In this document: in pieces, positions 22,735 to 30,628 of the stretch
Position numbering within the stretch: the stretch's first letter is position 1
Layout of the letters: the number at the start of each line of letters is the position of its first letter
Assembly (NCBI GenBank): GCA_028702135.1
Contig: JAQVPJ010000019.1
Location: forward strand, 1-44,861
DNA from: Eubacteriales bacterium
GTDB lineage: Bacteria; Bacillota; Clostridia; Oscillospirales; CAG-382
Direction: 5' to 3'
Length of the DNA: 44,861 nt
Notes under the pieces: generated by a model
What the model was told of the DNA's origin: nothing
Database searches by the model: none
What the model saw: only the letters and a program-made list of their open reading frames with translations
Made by a program: the position numbers and the translations under genes

Positions 22735-25263
22735 TTAAATCATTTTTTCACTAAAGTTTTTGAGTATACATGCGATTTCCGCTCTTGATGCGTTGTTTTC
22801 GGGATACAGATAATTGTTGTTGCCAGATATAATTCCTTTGTCGACAGCCCATGTCATGGCAGTTATAGCATAGCTCGCGATATTATTATAATCGTTATAT
22901 CCTGTTATTGAAAATCCGCTGGTTATTGACATATCGCAGTCTGCAAACTCCGCATATCTGTAAAGGAAAACAACTGCTTGCTGTCGAGTGACGTTCTCGT
23001 TAGGTGTAAATTTAGTTGGTGAAGTACCGCTTGCTATGCCGTTTGTGTATGCCCAAAGCACGGCATTGTAGTACCAGTCAGTAGTGTAAATGTCAGTAAA
23101 GGGCATAGTACCCGATACTGTGGGTGAGCCTGCAAGGCGGTACAGAACCGTAACCATCATTCCTCTTGTCATTGAGGTATCGGGACTGAATGTGGTTGAC
23201 GAAGTGCCGCTGAACAGCCCTGCGGTGTAAACATATTTTACCGAGTCATAATACCACGAGCTTGTAGCAACATCGGTAAATGGCAGCTCCGAGCTCGAAA
23301 CATATTTGACCGACCATGCAGTTGAGTTCGGATAAATCACAGCGACTGCAATTTTAATGTATTTCCCATCGGTCATGCTTGAGGAAGGAATCGTAACACT
23401 TGTATTCCTTGTATTCTGGACATAGGCAAGCTCTGTTGCGCCTACAGATTCGTTATTATTTCCGGGATCAGGTTCGCCGACAAGCTGAATTACCTTGTAA
23501 GTATAACCTGCAGCACCCGGTAGTCCTGCCCATGAAATCTCAAGGTTTGCGCCGGATGTACGCTCATTAACGCTGCTGATAACAGCGGAAGCATTTGACA
23601 ACCCGGAAATCCTTGTCGCATTAGTAAGATCGACATACCCCGTGTATGTCAGATATTTTGTATAACCGAAATCTCCGGAAATGCTTGTTATAGAAAGACT
23701 GGTGTTTGCCGGAACGGTTGTGACCGCCGAACCGCCCGAAGATGCCGTCGAACGCATAACAAGAGAGGAGGAAGAAGTGTAGATTCCCGTGCTCTTGCCT
23801 ATTATCGAGACATTGGCTATCGCCTCCTGAAGCCGCATAATAGCCTTTGTATAATCGCCTTTCATAGAGGACGAAGCATTATATACACCGTTGCCGTAAT
23901 TATATGCCTCGGTCATCTCCTGTGTTGAGGTTGGTGATAATACATAGTTGTTAAGGTATGTATCGGCAGAAGAGACCAATGATGATAGCGTGTTTCGCAT
24001 AGAAGTCGGTATAGTAGGTCTTTGAACTATCAAAAGACTGTTTGCAACTCTGCGGGTGCTTGAAAACTCTGAAACAAGGGTTCCGGATGAGTTTTGAACC
24101 GTCATTTGTGTGGACCCTCCGCCATCAAGATTAACCGCGGTAACACACCCTAAACCTATAAGCATATCGGCAAGCTCATATACGGTAAGTCCCGGATATG
24201 ATGTTGTTCTGCCGTTAGTCGCAACTATTATCAGCGTACCGTCGGATTTTATACCGACAGCTGATCTTTGTGCACTCGCTCTGTTGAATTCCTCGCCCAA
24301 GCCGTTGCTTGATGTTACATTCACACCGTTAGCAACGATATGATAGCCATAAGTTACAAAAGCGCTATTGCAGTTTTCCATTTTTTCGACTGCGGCGGAA
24401 ATCGTTTCGGTAGCAGTTATCTCCGCCGTGTCGCCGATAGACAGAGCGCGCAGACTTGCGGCATATGAGCTTGCATTGCTTGCATATAATACAAATTGAT
24501 TTGCTCCTATTGAACCTCCGTCGCTTACTGAACTCCTTATTTCCGCAACTGTACCTGTAAGGGTGCCACCCACAGTAAGCTCGGTGTTGTTTGTTTTGTT
24601 AAAAACAATTTCAACTCCGGCGGTGTTTGTATCTGTTGAGGTTCCGCAAAAAGCATCATAATAATAAATTCCGGTTCCGGTAGTATACGGGAACATATTG
24701 ATGTTTTGCAGTGCATTTGACCAAGCAGAGCCGTTAACCGAGAGCGAAAAAGCGACTTTTGAATATACAAGATCACTTGTTCCGTCGCTGTCAAAGGTAA
24801 GCATATAATTTGCTCCGTTACTGTTGCAGCCCTGAAGTACCTTGCCATCAGAAATATTTACCCCACCGTATGTGTTACAGCAGGTTCCTACAAAGGAAAA
24901 GAAGGAAGCGTTGACACCTCCGACGCAGTCATATCCGTACTTAGTTTCCGCGCTGACACAGGAGTTGTATGTAGTTGCTCCGTAGCCGGAAAATTTTGAA
25001 TAAACCAAAGGTACGAAATTACTCGTCTGAGGATTAAAAGAGAGGGCATGAACCTGCTGTAAATCACTGCTGCTGTCCCTGAAGACAGCTCTTGAATAGG
25101 TTACTCCGTCTGCGACCGATCTATTGTATGCTGATGTAATCGTCCCGCTTCCGAGAGTACCTCCTACTGTGAAGGTCAGCGCAGAAATACTGAGAGTAAG
25201 AGAGGAAAACAGAATCAGCATGGTAAGAAGGATTGCAGACCACTTTTTTACTTTTTTTCTCAA
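22735..25263 (-). CDS. S-layer-anchored phosphodiester glycosidase (NAGPA-domain) protein
   Basis: 842 residues from TTG at 25261-25263, eight bases after AAAGGGG and directly before the signal peptide (KWSAILLTMLILFSS); the longer frame to 25335 has no ribosome site and would spoil the signal. Residues about 45-415 form a phosphodiester glycosidase domain: GGVNASFF and the hallmark NLDGGGSTQM are present. In bacteria this domain (DUF2233/NAGPA) is thought to cleave GlcNAc-type phosphodiesters in wall or capsule polymers. The middle holds an SH3-like segment (about 500-560) and a fibronectin-like segment. The last ~185 residues are three SLH repeats (FTDVATSSWYYDSVKYVY, FTDIYTTDWYYNAVLWAY and a divergent third), which anchor to secondary wall polymers. 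Confidence 0.9.
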   Translation of the reverse strand: MRKKVKKWSAILLTMLILFSSLTLSISALTFTVGGTLGSGTITSAYNRSVADGVTYSRAVFRDSSSDLQQVHALSFNPQTSNFVPLVYSKFSGYGATTYNSCVSAETKYGYDCVGGVNASFFSFVGTCCNTYGGVNISDGKVLQGCNSNGANYMLTFDSDGTSDLVYSKVAFSLSVNGSAWSNALQNINMFPYTTGTGIYYYDAFCGTSTDTNTAGVEIVFNKTNNTELTVGGTLTGTVAEIRSSVSDGGSIGANQFVLYASNASSYAASLRALSIGDTAEITATETISAAVEKMENCNSAFVTYGYHIVANGVNVTSSNGLGEEFNRASAQRSAVGIKSDGTLIIVATNGRTTSYPGLTVYELADMLIGLGCVTAVNLDGGGSTQMTVQNSSGTLVSEFSSTRRVANSLLIVQRPTIPTSMRNTLSSLVSSADTYLNNYVLSPTSTQEMTEAYNYGNGVYNASSSMKGDYTKAIMRLQEAIANVSIIGKSTGIYTSSSSLVMRSTASSGGSAVTTVPANTSLSITSISGDFGYTKYLTYTGYVDLTNATRISGLSNASAVISSVNERTSGANLEISWAGLPGAAGYTYKVIQLVGEPDPGNNNESVGATELAYVQNTRNTSVTIPSSSMTDGKYIKIAVAVIYPNSTAWSVKYVSSSELPFTDVATSSWYYDSVKYVYTAGLFSGTSSTTFSPDTSMTRGMMVTVLYRLAGSPTVSGTMPFTDIYTTDWYYNAVLWAYTNGIASGTSPTKFTPNENVTRQQAVVFLYRYAEFADCDMSITSGFSITGYNDYNNIASYAITAMTWAVDKGIISGNNNYLYPENNASRAEIACILKNFSEKMI

Positions 25264-25315
25264 TTTGTATACCCCTTTCAAATTTATAAAAAAACTTTTA
25301 GCTTGTGACGAATAT

Positions 25316-25344
25316 ATTATAATATATAAGTACATTTATGTCAA
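25316..25344 (-). promoter_or_regulatory. consensus sigma-A promoter for the SLH gene
   Basis: Minus strand TTGACA (25339-25344), 17 bases, TATAAT (25316-25321). The leader would be about 45 bases, which supports the TTG start at 25263 over the upstream codon at 25335. Confidence 0.88.
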
Positions 25345-25440
25345 TTGTTATATTTTTTATAAATTGGCATCAAAATATGTGCATAATTACAAAATTTATT
25401 CATTTTTTACACTTCCTCATAGCATAAAAATATTTTTTCA

Positions 25441-25469
25441 TTGACTAACAGCGAAATATCATATATAAT
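25441..25469 (+). promoter_or_regulatory. sigma-A promoter for the DUF368 gene
   Basis: TTGACT (25441-25446), 17 bases, TATAAT (25464-25469), 45 bases before the ATG. It is divergent from the SLH-gene promoter about 100 bp away. Confidence 0.82.
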
Positions 25470-25513
25470 ACCAATAACTTTGCTGGCAAAAATATTCAGA
25501 AAGTGAGCTTTTC

Positions 25514-26380
25514 ATGGAAAACAAAGAGATTCAGCAACGCGATAAAATCGATGAGCAATTTTCGATCGGTCAGTTTATTCTTAGGATAGTACAAGGATTC
25601 CTCATTGGAGGAGGAGCAATAATTCCCGGTATAAGCGGTGGTGTTCTCTGCGTTGCTTTCGGCATATATCAGCCGATGATGGCGTTGATTTCGCATCCAT
25701 TTAAAACTTTCCGTACATATATCAAAATGTTTATTCCGATTATAATAGGTGTATTTATAGGTTTTTTCGGTTTTGCCGGAGTTGTAAATTTGCTATATAA
25801 CGCCTCTGAAGCTGTTGCCTGCAGCCTTTTTGCAGGTCTTGTTGCCGGAACGATACCCTCGCTCTTTAAGGATGCAGGGAAAAAGGGTATCACTAACTCG
25901 TCACGAATAGGCTTTGTAATAGTTTTATTTGTTTTATTCGGTCTGATGTCTTTTTTAGATCACGTTACTTGGTCAGAAATCGAACCGAATTCGTGGTGGT
26001 TTCTTGTAAGCGGAGTGCTATGGGGACTGAGTCTTATCGTCCCGGGCTTGAGCTCGTCTTCAATCATTCAATATATGGGATTGTACGAGCCGATGACCTC
26101 CGGAGTAAAGGATTTCGATTTCGGAGTGATAATACCGTTGTTTGCCGGTATCGGTTTGACGGCTCTTTTGTTGGCTCGTTTCGTCAATTATGTTTTTAAT
26201 AAGAATTATTCACTGATGTCCCATATGGTTTTGGGAGTCATAATAGCATCTACTCTTATGATAATGCCAGAATCTTATGTAAGCGTAATCGAAGCTGTTG
26301 TCAGTATAATCGGCTTCTTCGGCGGCTTTATGGTAGTATATGCAATGGATAAATTCGGTGACCGTATAAAGAAGGATTAG
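25514..26380 (+). CDS. popT: DUF368 membrane protein, polyprenyl-phosphate transporter (PopT type)
   Basis: A 288-residue polytopic protein with about eight membrane helices. Two related re-entrant-type motifs are visible, PGISGG (38-43) and PGLSSSSIIQYMGLYEPM, which mark DUF368. Members of this family (PopT) are reported to return undecaprenyl phosphate across the membrane for reuse in wall synthesis, in parallel with DedA/UptA proteins. The N-terminus is a short charged cytoplasmic tail; the C-terminus ends in charged residues. Ribosome site AAAGTGAG. A single-gene unit between a strong promoter and a 16-bp terminator. The function is established for relatives, inferred here. Confidence 0.9.
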   Translation: MENKEIQQRDKIDEQFSIGQFILRIVQGFLIGGGAIIPGISGGVLCVAFGIYQPMMALISHPFKTFRTYIKMFIPIIIGVFIGFFGFAGVVNLLYNASEAVACSLFAGLVAGTIPSLFKDAGKKGITNSSRIGFVIVLFVLFGLMSFLDHVTWSEIEPNSWWFLVSGVLWGLSLIVPGLSSSSIIQYMGLYEPMTSGVKDFDFGVIIPLFAGIGLTALLLARFVNYVFNKNYSLMSHMVLGVIIASTLMIMPESYVSVIEAVVSIIGFFGGFMVVYAMDKFGDRIKKD

Positions 26381-26418
26381 GTATCCGATTAATTCCTGTT
26401 TTTTGTTATTAATAAATC

Positions 26419-26457
26419 AAAATAGGTATTGAAAGTTATTTTTTCAATACCTATTTT
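26419..26457. terminator. bidirectional terminator with 16-bp perfect stem
   Basis: Arms 26419-26434 and 26442-26457 are exact over 16 bp with a 7-base loop, A-rich on one side and T-rich on the other. It serves the DUF368 gene (plus) and the small gene at 26479 (minus). Confidence 0.85.
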
Positions 26458-26478
26458 ACTTGGTGATTTATTTTTGTA

Positions 26479-26691
26479 CTAAAGTATTACACCGCCGCTC
26501 CGCTCGGTCAGTTTTTGGACATAAGCCTGCATTTCTTCTTTCGAGTTGATGTTATGCGTCCTAGCAATAACCGATTGCTTTTCTTCAGACGAAAGAGAAG
26601 AAAAATACTCCATTGCTTTTTCGTTCTGTGCCAGCGCCATTCCGAAACCCATGGGAATACCATCACCGTTTGCAAAATTGTTATTATCCAA
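26479..26691 (-). CDS. small conserved clostridial protein of unknown function
   Basis: 70 residues from the TTG at 26689-26691, nine bases after AAAGGA; this gives a start MDNNNF, which fits the pattern of similar small proteins better than the open frame to 26709. Recognisable blocks: IPMGFGMALAQNEKAMEYF, then SLSSEEKQSVIARTHNI, then SKEEMQAYVQKL. It looks like a compact helical protein often seen in Clostridia, with no known role to me. The gene precedes a bidirectional terminator and follows the Asn-rich gene. Confidence 0.75.
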   Translation of the reverse strand: MDNNNFANGDGIPMGFGMALAQNEKAMEYFSSLSSEEKQSVIARTHNINSKEEMQAYVQKLTERSGGVIL

Positions 26692-26754
26692 TATTATTTT
26701 TCCTTTCAACAGATATTCTTATATTATTATCAGGTATATGATAAGAAATATGCT

Positions 26755-26784
26755 AAAAAAGCAGGGTGTGCATCCCTGCTTTTT
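26755..26784 (-). terminator. intrinsic terminator of the Asn/Arg/Gln-rich gene
   Basis: Stem GCAGGG (26761-26766) with CCCTGC (26774-26779), flanked by A6 and T5 so that the minus strand ends in a T-run. Confidence 0.82.
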
Positions 26785-26821
26785 GATGAATTATGCGGTA
26801 GGTAAGTTTTCCACACGCATT

Positions 26822-27049
26822 TTAAAAAAGGTCAGATTTGTTATTGTTATCATTTTGGTTTCTTTGTTTTCTGTTAATGATATTAGAAACTTCGTTTTGT
26901 CTGTTATCGTCCTGTCTATTCTCATTTTGCCTGTTTTTTTCTTGTCTGTTTTCGTTCTGTCGTACTTCGTTATTGACACTTGTCTCCCTGTTTTTTTTGT
27001 CTGACTGATTGTTTTGTTTGTTTTGTCTTTCGTTGTTGTTATTATTCAT
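26822..27049 (-). CDS. low-complexity Asn/Arg/Gln-rich small protein
   Basis: 75 residues, almost entirely Asn, Arg, Gln, Asp, Glu and Lys. The middle repeats the unit NRQ about every 6-7 residues (NENRQ, EKNRQ, NENRQ, DDNRQ). No hydrophobic core, signal or membrane helix is present, so it is expected to be disordered. A strong ribosome site (GAGGTGAT) close to the ATG and a dedicated terminator argue that it is a true gene rather than chance. Opposite-strand frames here are hydrophobic by-products of the A/T-rich repeats. Similar NRN-rich peptides occur in Clostridia without known function; RNA or spore association would be a guess. Confidence 0.7.
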   Translation of the reverse strand: MNNNNNERQNKQNNQSDKKNRETSVNNEVRQNENRQEKNRQNENRQDDNRQNEVSNIINRKQRNQNDNNNKSDLF

Positions 27050-27110
27050 TTTATCACCTCGTGAATAGGATTACCTCTAATTTATATAAATATTCAGATT
27101 AACTGGAAAA

Positions 27111-29135
27111 TTATAAAAATAGTTCTTCCAAACTGTCGCATGGAGGTTTACAGGTATAGTCCCTGCATAGATAGTACATCGTTCCTTCGTGCGGGATCTG
27201 ATAATTTCCGGTATAGGGCGCTGTTTTTGATAATGAAGCGCTGTTTTCCGGTGTTTTTATTATTACATTTATATGCTTTATGCCTCTGCCGGCGAGGAAA
27301 AGCAATACACTTTTTTCTGTATTTTGCTCATTTGTAACACAGATAAGGTTGTCACGCGGACGGAAAAATTCGGATAACGCAAGCAGAGCAAAAGTGTGTC
27401 CGGCAGGGTAATTTTTGAGACAGCCGGCAATATAACCGAACTGTTTATTCACAATGTTGCGGAATTTATCATCAAGAGTTATCTGCGCTAAGCGCTCGCA
27501 GACAAGCGAAGCAACCGAATTACCCGAGGGCATTGCTCCATCGTAAGTTTCTTTCGGTCGCGTGTAGAGACACTCGTCGTCGTCGGCGTATATATAAAAA
27601 CCGCCGTTTACATGGTCAAAAAAACGATTGATCATCATAATAGCCATATTTGAAGCCGTTTCGAGATAGCTTGTTTTAAGCGTTGTATCGTATAGCTCAA
27701 GTGCTGCCCATATAAAAAAAGCGTAATCGCATAGTTTGCCCTCGCCTCCGGCTTTGTCGAGCCTCCAGCTCACTGTAAGCCTGCCATCCTTGTTAATCAT
27801 GTTTTCCATAATAAACATAAATGCTTTCTCTGCAGCCTGTAAGCAGGTTTCGTATCCGAAAATCCTGTGAGCTCTTGTCATGGCAAGAATCATCAAAGAA
27901 CTCCAGGACACCAGCACCTTGTCATCTTTAAACAATGCGGTTCTTTTTAAGCGGTATTGATAAAGTATATTTGTTTCGTTTTCCCTGTTTTGGTGTGCAG
28001 TTTCATAACTCTCGTTTTTAAGCAGGTTTGGTATGCTTTTTCCCTCAAAATTACCCTTAGGTGTTATGTCGTACGCATCACAGAATGCGTTTCCTTTTTC
28101 GTTGCCGAGCATGCTTATAATCTCGTCGGGTGTAAACACATAGTATTTTCCCTCCAATCTGTCGCTGTCAGCATCCTGAGCGCTGAAAAAACCGCCTTTA
28201 TCATGCGTCATCTCTTTAAATACATATTCGATAACTTTATTGCAAACGGTTTTGTAGAGCTTTTTTTGAGTAAATCTATATCCCTCGGAATATGCATACA
28301 GGAGCATGGCGTTATCATAAAGCATTTTTTCAAAATGAGGAACAAGCCATTTGTTGTCCGTCGAATACCTTGAAAAGCCACCGCCTATATGGTCAAATAT
28401 TCCGCCTCTGTACATCTGGTCAAGAGTTTTCACAGTGGCGTTTATCAGCCTTTCATCACGTGAGTGCTCGTATTGCCGTATTAAAAAGACAATATTATGC
28501 GGAGTAGGAAACTTCGGTATACTGCCGAAACCGCCATTTATCGAGTCATAACTCCTTAAAAGCTGCTCTGTGCCTTTTTCTAAAAGCTCCTCAGTCGGTT
28601 CGTCCGGGTTGTCAGAGTTACGCGATAGTTCTTTCATTAAATCAGAAATAGAATCGGCGGAATCGAGCAATTTTTCCTTATCGTCATGCCAGGCATTAGC
28701 GATTTTTGTAAGCAGATCATCAAGCCCCTGGAGTCCGAATCGGCTTTTTTTTGGCAGATAAGTCGCGGCGAAAAAAGGTTTTTGTTCGGGTGTCATTATT
28801 ACGGTAAGCGGCCAGCCACCGTTTTTATTCATCGCCATGCAGATTTCCATATATACTGCGTCTACGTCGGGGCGTTCCTCGCGGTCAACTTTTACAGCTA
28901 TATAATGCTTGTTTATTATTTTCGCTGTTTCCTCGTCCTCAAAGGATTCGTGCGCCATTACATGACACCAATGACAGGTTGAGTAACCGATACTTAAGAA
29001 AATCGGCTTGTCCTTTTCCTTTGCTTCAGCGAAAGTTGCTTTGCACCACGGATACCAGTTTACAGGATTATGTGCGTGTTGAAGCAAATAGGGTGACTTT
29101 TCATTGATAAGATTGTTAGTATATATTTTTGACAT
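27111..29135 (-). CDS. yyaL: thioredoxin-domain protein YyaL/SSP411 family (DUF255)
   Basis: A 674-residue cytoplasmic protein: an N-terminal thioredoxin-like domain with Cys54-His-Trp-Cys57 ([17 protein letters not shown]), then an (alpha/alpha)6 barrel resembling N-acylglucosamine epimerase or glycosyl hydrolase folds (about 180-600). The opening [27 protein letters not shown] (given here in part) and [11 protein letters not shown] are hallmarks. The family is widespread from bacteria to man (SPATA20), but its reaction is not settled. The ATG follows GGGAG by about six bases. No partner genes are adjacent; tRNA genes lie upstream on the same strand behind a terminator. Confidence 0.93.
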   Translation of the reverse strand: MSKIYTNNLINEKSPYLLQHAHNPVNWYPWCKATFAEAKEKDKPIFLSIGYSTCHWCHVMAHESFEDEETAKIINKHYIAVKVDREERPDVDAVYMEICMAMNKNGGWPLTVIMTPEQKPFFAATYLPKKSRFGLQGLDDLLTKIANAWHDDKEKLLDSADSISDLMKELSRNSDNPDEPTEELLEKGTEQLLRSYDSINGGFGSIPKFPTPHNIVFLIRQYEHSRDERLINATVKTLDQMYRGGIFDHIGGGFSRYSTDNKWLVPHFEKMLYDNAMLLYAYSEGYRFTQKKLYKTVCNKVIEYVFKEMTHDKGGFFSAQDADSDRLEGKYYVFTPDEIISMLGNEKGNAFCDAYDITPKGNFEGKSIPNLLKNESYETAHQNRENETNILYQYRLKRTALFKDDKVLVSWSSLMILAMTRAHRIFGYETCLQAAEKAFMFIMENMINKDGRLTVSWRLDKAGGEGKLCDYAFFIWAALELYDTTLKTSYLETASNMAIMMINRFFDHVNGGFYIYADDDECLYTRPKETYDGAMPSGNSVASLVCERLAQITLDDKFRNIVNKQFGYIAGCLKNYPAGHTFALLALSEFFRPRDNLICVTNEQNTEKSVLLFLAGRGIKHINVIIKTPENSASLSKTAPYTGNYQIPHEGTMYYLCRDYTCKPPCDSLEELFL

Positions 29136-29172
29136 TTTTATTTCTCCCGATAAATATATGCTGTTTTATATG

Positions 29173-29202
29173 TTTATAAATCGGTAATAGTATGCGTTGC
29201 AA
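29173..29202 (-). promoter_or_regulatory. probable promoter for yyaL
   Basis: Minus strand TTGCAA (29197-29202), 18 bases, TATAAA (29173-29178). A short inverted repeat TATGC...GCATA covers the -35. Confidence 0.5.
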
Positions 29203-29258
29203 AGCATAGAAATATTCGATTTTTCACGTGTATAAAATATAGGTTATCAACGCTTTGA

Positions 29259-29292
29259 AAAAATAAAAAAGCAAAGGCATATCAGCCTCTGC
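29259..29292 (-). terminator. intrinsic terminator of the tRNA transcript
   Basis: Stem GCAGAGGC with GCCTTTGC (29285-29292 and 29271-29278, one G-U) followed by TTTTTTATTT on the minus strand, ten bases past the tRNA-Glu CCA end. Confidence 0.88.
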
Positions 29293-29301
29293 TTAAGTTA
29301 T

Positions 29302-29376
29302 TGGTGACCCGTAGGAGAGTCGGACTCCTGTTTCCGCCGTGAAAGGGCGGTGTCTTGACCACTTGACCAACGGGCC
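29302..29376 (-). tRNA. tRNA-Glu (anticodon TTC)
   Basis: A 75-base gene with encoded CCA. The acceptor stem GGCCCGT/ACGGGTC pairs with one G-U; the anticodon loop CTTTCAC carries TTC; the T-loop is TTCGAAT-like (GTCCGACTCTC arm). It is second in a two-tRNA transcript behind tRNA-Met. Confidence 0.96.
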
Positions 29377-29382
29377 GGAATA

Positions 29383-29418
29383 ATGCTTGTCATTTCTGTT
29401 GTAAGTAATAACAAGCAT
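29383..29418 (-). other. 8-bp hairpin in the spacer between the two tRNAs
   Basis: ATGCTTGT (29383-29390) and ACAAGCAT (29411-29418) are perfect complements around a 20-base loop, filling nearly the whole 44-base spacer. A processing signal is an inference. Confidence 0.5.
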
Positions 29419-29420
29419 CA

Positions 29421-29497
29421 TGGTAGCGGAAGTGGGATTTGAACCTACGACCTGTCGGGTATGAACCGAATGCTCTAGCCAACTGAGCTATTCCGCC
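29421..29497 (-). tRNA. tRNA-Met (anticodon CAT, elongator-like)
   Basis: A 77-base gene with encoded CCA. The acceptor stem GGCGGAA/TTCCGCT begins with a G-U pair; the anticodon loop is TTCATAC. The first pair and D-arm resemble the elongator tRNA-Met of Bacillus rather than the initiator. Modification to tRNA-Ile2 cannot be excluded from sequence alone, but the body does not look like that species. Confidence 0.93.
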
Positions 29498-29515
29498 GTG
29501 TGCCTACATAAATTT

Positions 29516-29545
29516 GCCGCTAACGGCGTCCGACCGCTTTCAGCG
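29516..29545 (-). other. two small hairpins in the tRNA leader
   Basis: GCCGCTAACGGC (29516-29527) and CGCTTTCAGCG (29535-29545) each form a 4-bp stem with a tiny loop, between the transcription start near 29547 and the tRNA-Met 5' end. Confidence 0.5.
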
Positions 29546-29553
29546 ACTTGCAT

Positions 29554-29582
29554 ATTATAACAAGAAAGTAGTGTTTTGTCAA
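29554..29582 (-). promoter_or_regulatory. perfect sigma-A promoter for the tRNA genes
   Basis: Minus strand TTGACA (29577-29582), 17 bases, TATAAT (29554-29559). Both hexamers are consensus, as expected for a stable-RNA promoter. Confidence 0.92.
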
Positions 29583-29681
29583 TACTAAAAAAACAAGTTT
29601 TTTTACCCTGCGTAAAAATATCTTCTGTGCGGATTCGATAAAGATTTATTCAAATTAATATATGTAAAAAAAGTATTATTA

Positions 29682-29711
29682 TTGATTTTACCACTATAAA
29701 TATGATATAAT
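29682..29711 (+). promoter_or_regulatory. promoter of the pgeF-yhaON-recG-dus-tex operon
   Basis: TTGATT (29682-29687), 18 bases, TATAAT (29706-29711) with a TG extended -10. A short CCGGC/GCCGG pairing (29717-29757) followed by CATTTTTT lies in the leader. The gap 29583-29681 shows nothing else. Confidence 0.65.
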
Positions 29712-29799
29712 ATTACCGGCACATTAACTCATCTGAATTATACGCTTGTTTAGCCGGCATTTTTTAACACATATATTTTATACCTTCGGAGGGTGTTTC

Positions 29800-30627
29800 T
29801 TGAAAGAGACGTTTTTAAGACACGAATCAAGTATTACTTATTACACAAGCCCGCTTTTTGACAGTTACTTTGTCGGGCATATGTTCACGACCCGCCGAGG
29901 AGGAGTAAGTACAGGGGTTTTTGAAAGCCTAAACTTTGCCGTCGGAGCGGGAGAGATACAGGATTTAAGGGAAAATGTAATAAAAAATCACGCTTTAGCA
30001 GCAAGAGAGTTTGGTCTGTGCGAGCGGGATATTTGCAGGACTTATCAGACACATTCGACAAATATCGAGATTGTCTCTGCATCTCAAAAGAGCACCGGAA
30101 TTTATAAAGAACCGTTTGACCACGGTGTTGACGGACTTGTTACAAACGAGAAAAACCTAATACTGTCGGTAAGAACCGCCGATTGTGTTCCCGTTCTGCT
30201 GTATGACACAAAAAAAATAATATGTGCTGCAGTGCATGCGGGATGGCGCGGGATTTACGGCAGAATAACGGATGAAGCAATAAACAAAATGCTGTTATTA
30301 GGTGCAGAAAAAGAAAACATTATTGCTGCGATCGGACCCTGTGCGGGCGTTTGCTGCTATGAAGTCGGACAGGAGCTATATGATGCTTTTATAAAATCGG
30401 ACATTGATTTTGACCGCTGCTTTATAAAAAGGGACGCATCGATTTATTTCGACCTTACGGCAGCGAATGAGCTTTTTCTCTTAAAAAACGGTATAAAAGA
30501 AAAAAACATCTCCTCGTCATACCTTTGCACCTGTTGCAACCAAAACGATTTTTTCTCACACAGAAGACAGGGTGCAAACAGGGGAACGATGAGTGCATTT
30601 ATTGTGATAAAGCAGACGGAGGTTTAA
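29800..30627 (+). CDS. pgeF: peptidoglycan editing factor PgeF (DUF152/YfiH, multicopper-like laccase fold)
   Basis: 275 residues from the TTG at 29800, six bases after GGAGGG; an earlier in-frame TTG at 29746 has no ribosome site. The family clears mis-made UDP-MurNAc-L-Ser (PgeF in E. coli) and related members hydrolyse nucleosides. Metal/active-site residues are intact: His85 (QTHSTNI), Cys129 (RTADCVPVLLYD) and His146 (AVHAGWRG), plus GPCAGVCCYEVG and the final ANRGTMSAF. One base separates its stop from yhaO. Being first in an operon with DNA-repair and tRNA genes is common for Firmicutes and does not define substrate. Confidence 0.92.
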   Translation: MKETFLRHESSITYYTSPLFDSYFVGHMFTTRRGGVSTGVFESLNFAVGAGEIQDLRENVIKNHALAAREFGLCERDICRTYQTHSTNIEIVSASQKSTGIYKEPFDHGVDGLVTNEKNLILSVRTADCVPVLLYDTKKIICAAVHAGWRGIYGRITDEAINKMLLLGAEKENIIAAIGPCAGVCCYEVGQELYDAFIKSDIDFDRCFIKRDASIYFDLTAANELFLLKNGIKEKNISSSYLCTCCNQNDFFSHRRQGANRGTMSAFIVIKQTEV

Positions 30628-30628
30628 T

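Noticed and set aside
26546-27004. 152-aa hydrophobic plus-strand frame that could be read as a membrane protein
   Set aside because: It is the reverse of the small gene, the terminator and the NRQ repeat gene; the Val/Leu/Phe stretches arise from reversed Asn/Arg/Gln codons. The minus-strand genes have ribosome sites and terminators, this one does not.
29716-29766. Possible attenuator in the pgeF leader (CCGGC/GCCGG then T-run)
   Set aside because: Only a 5-bp stem with a loop of over 30 bases; too weak to call.
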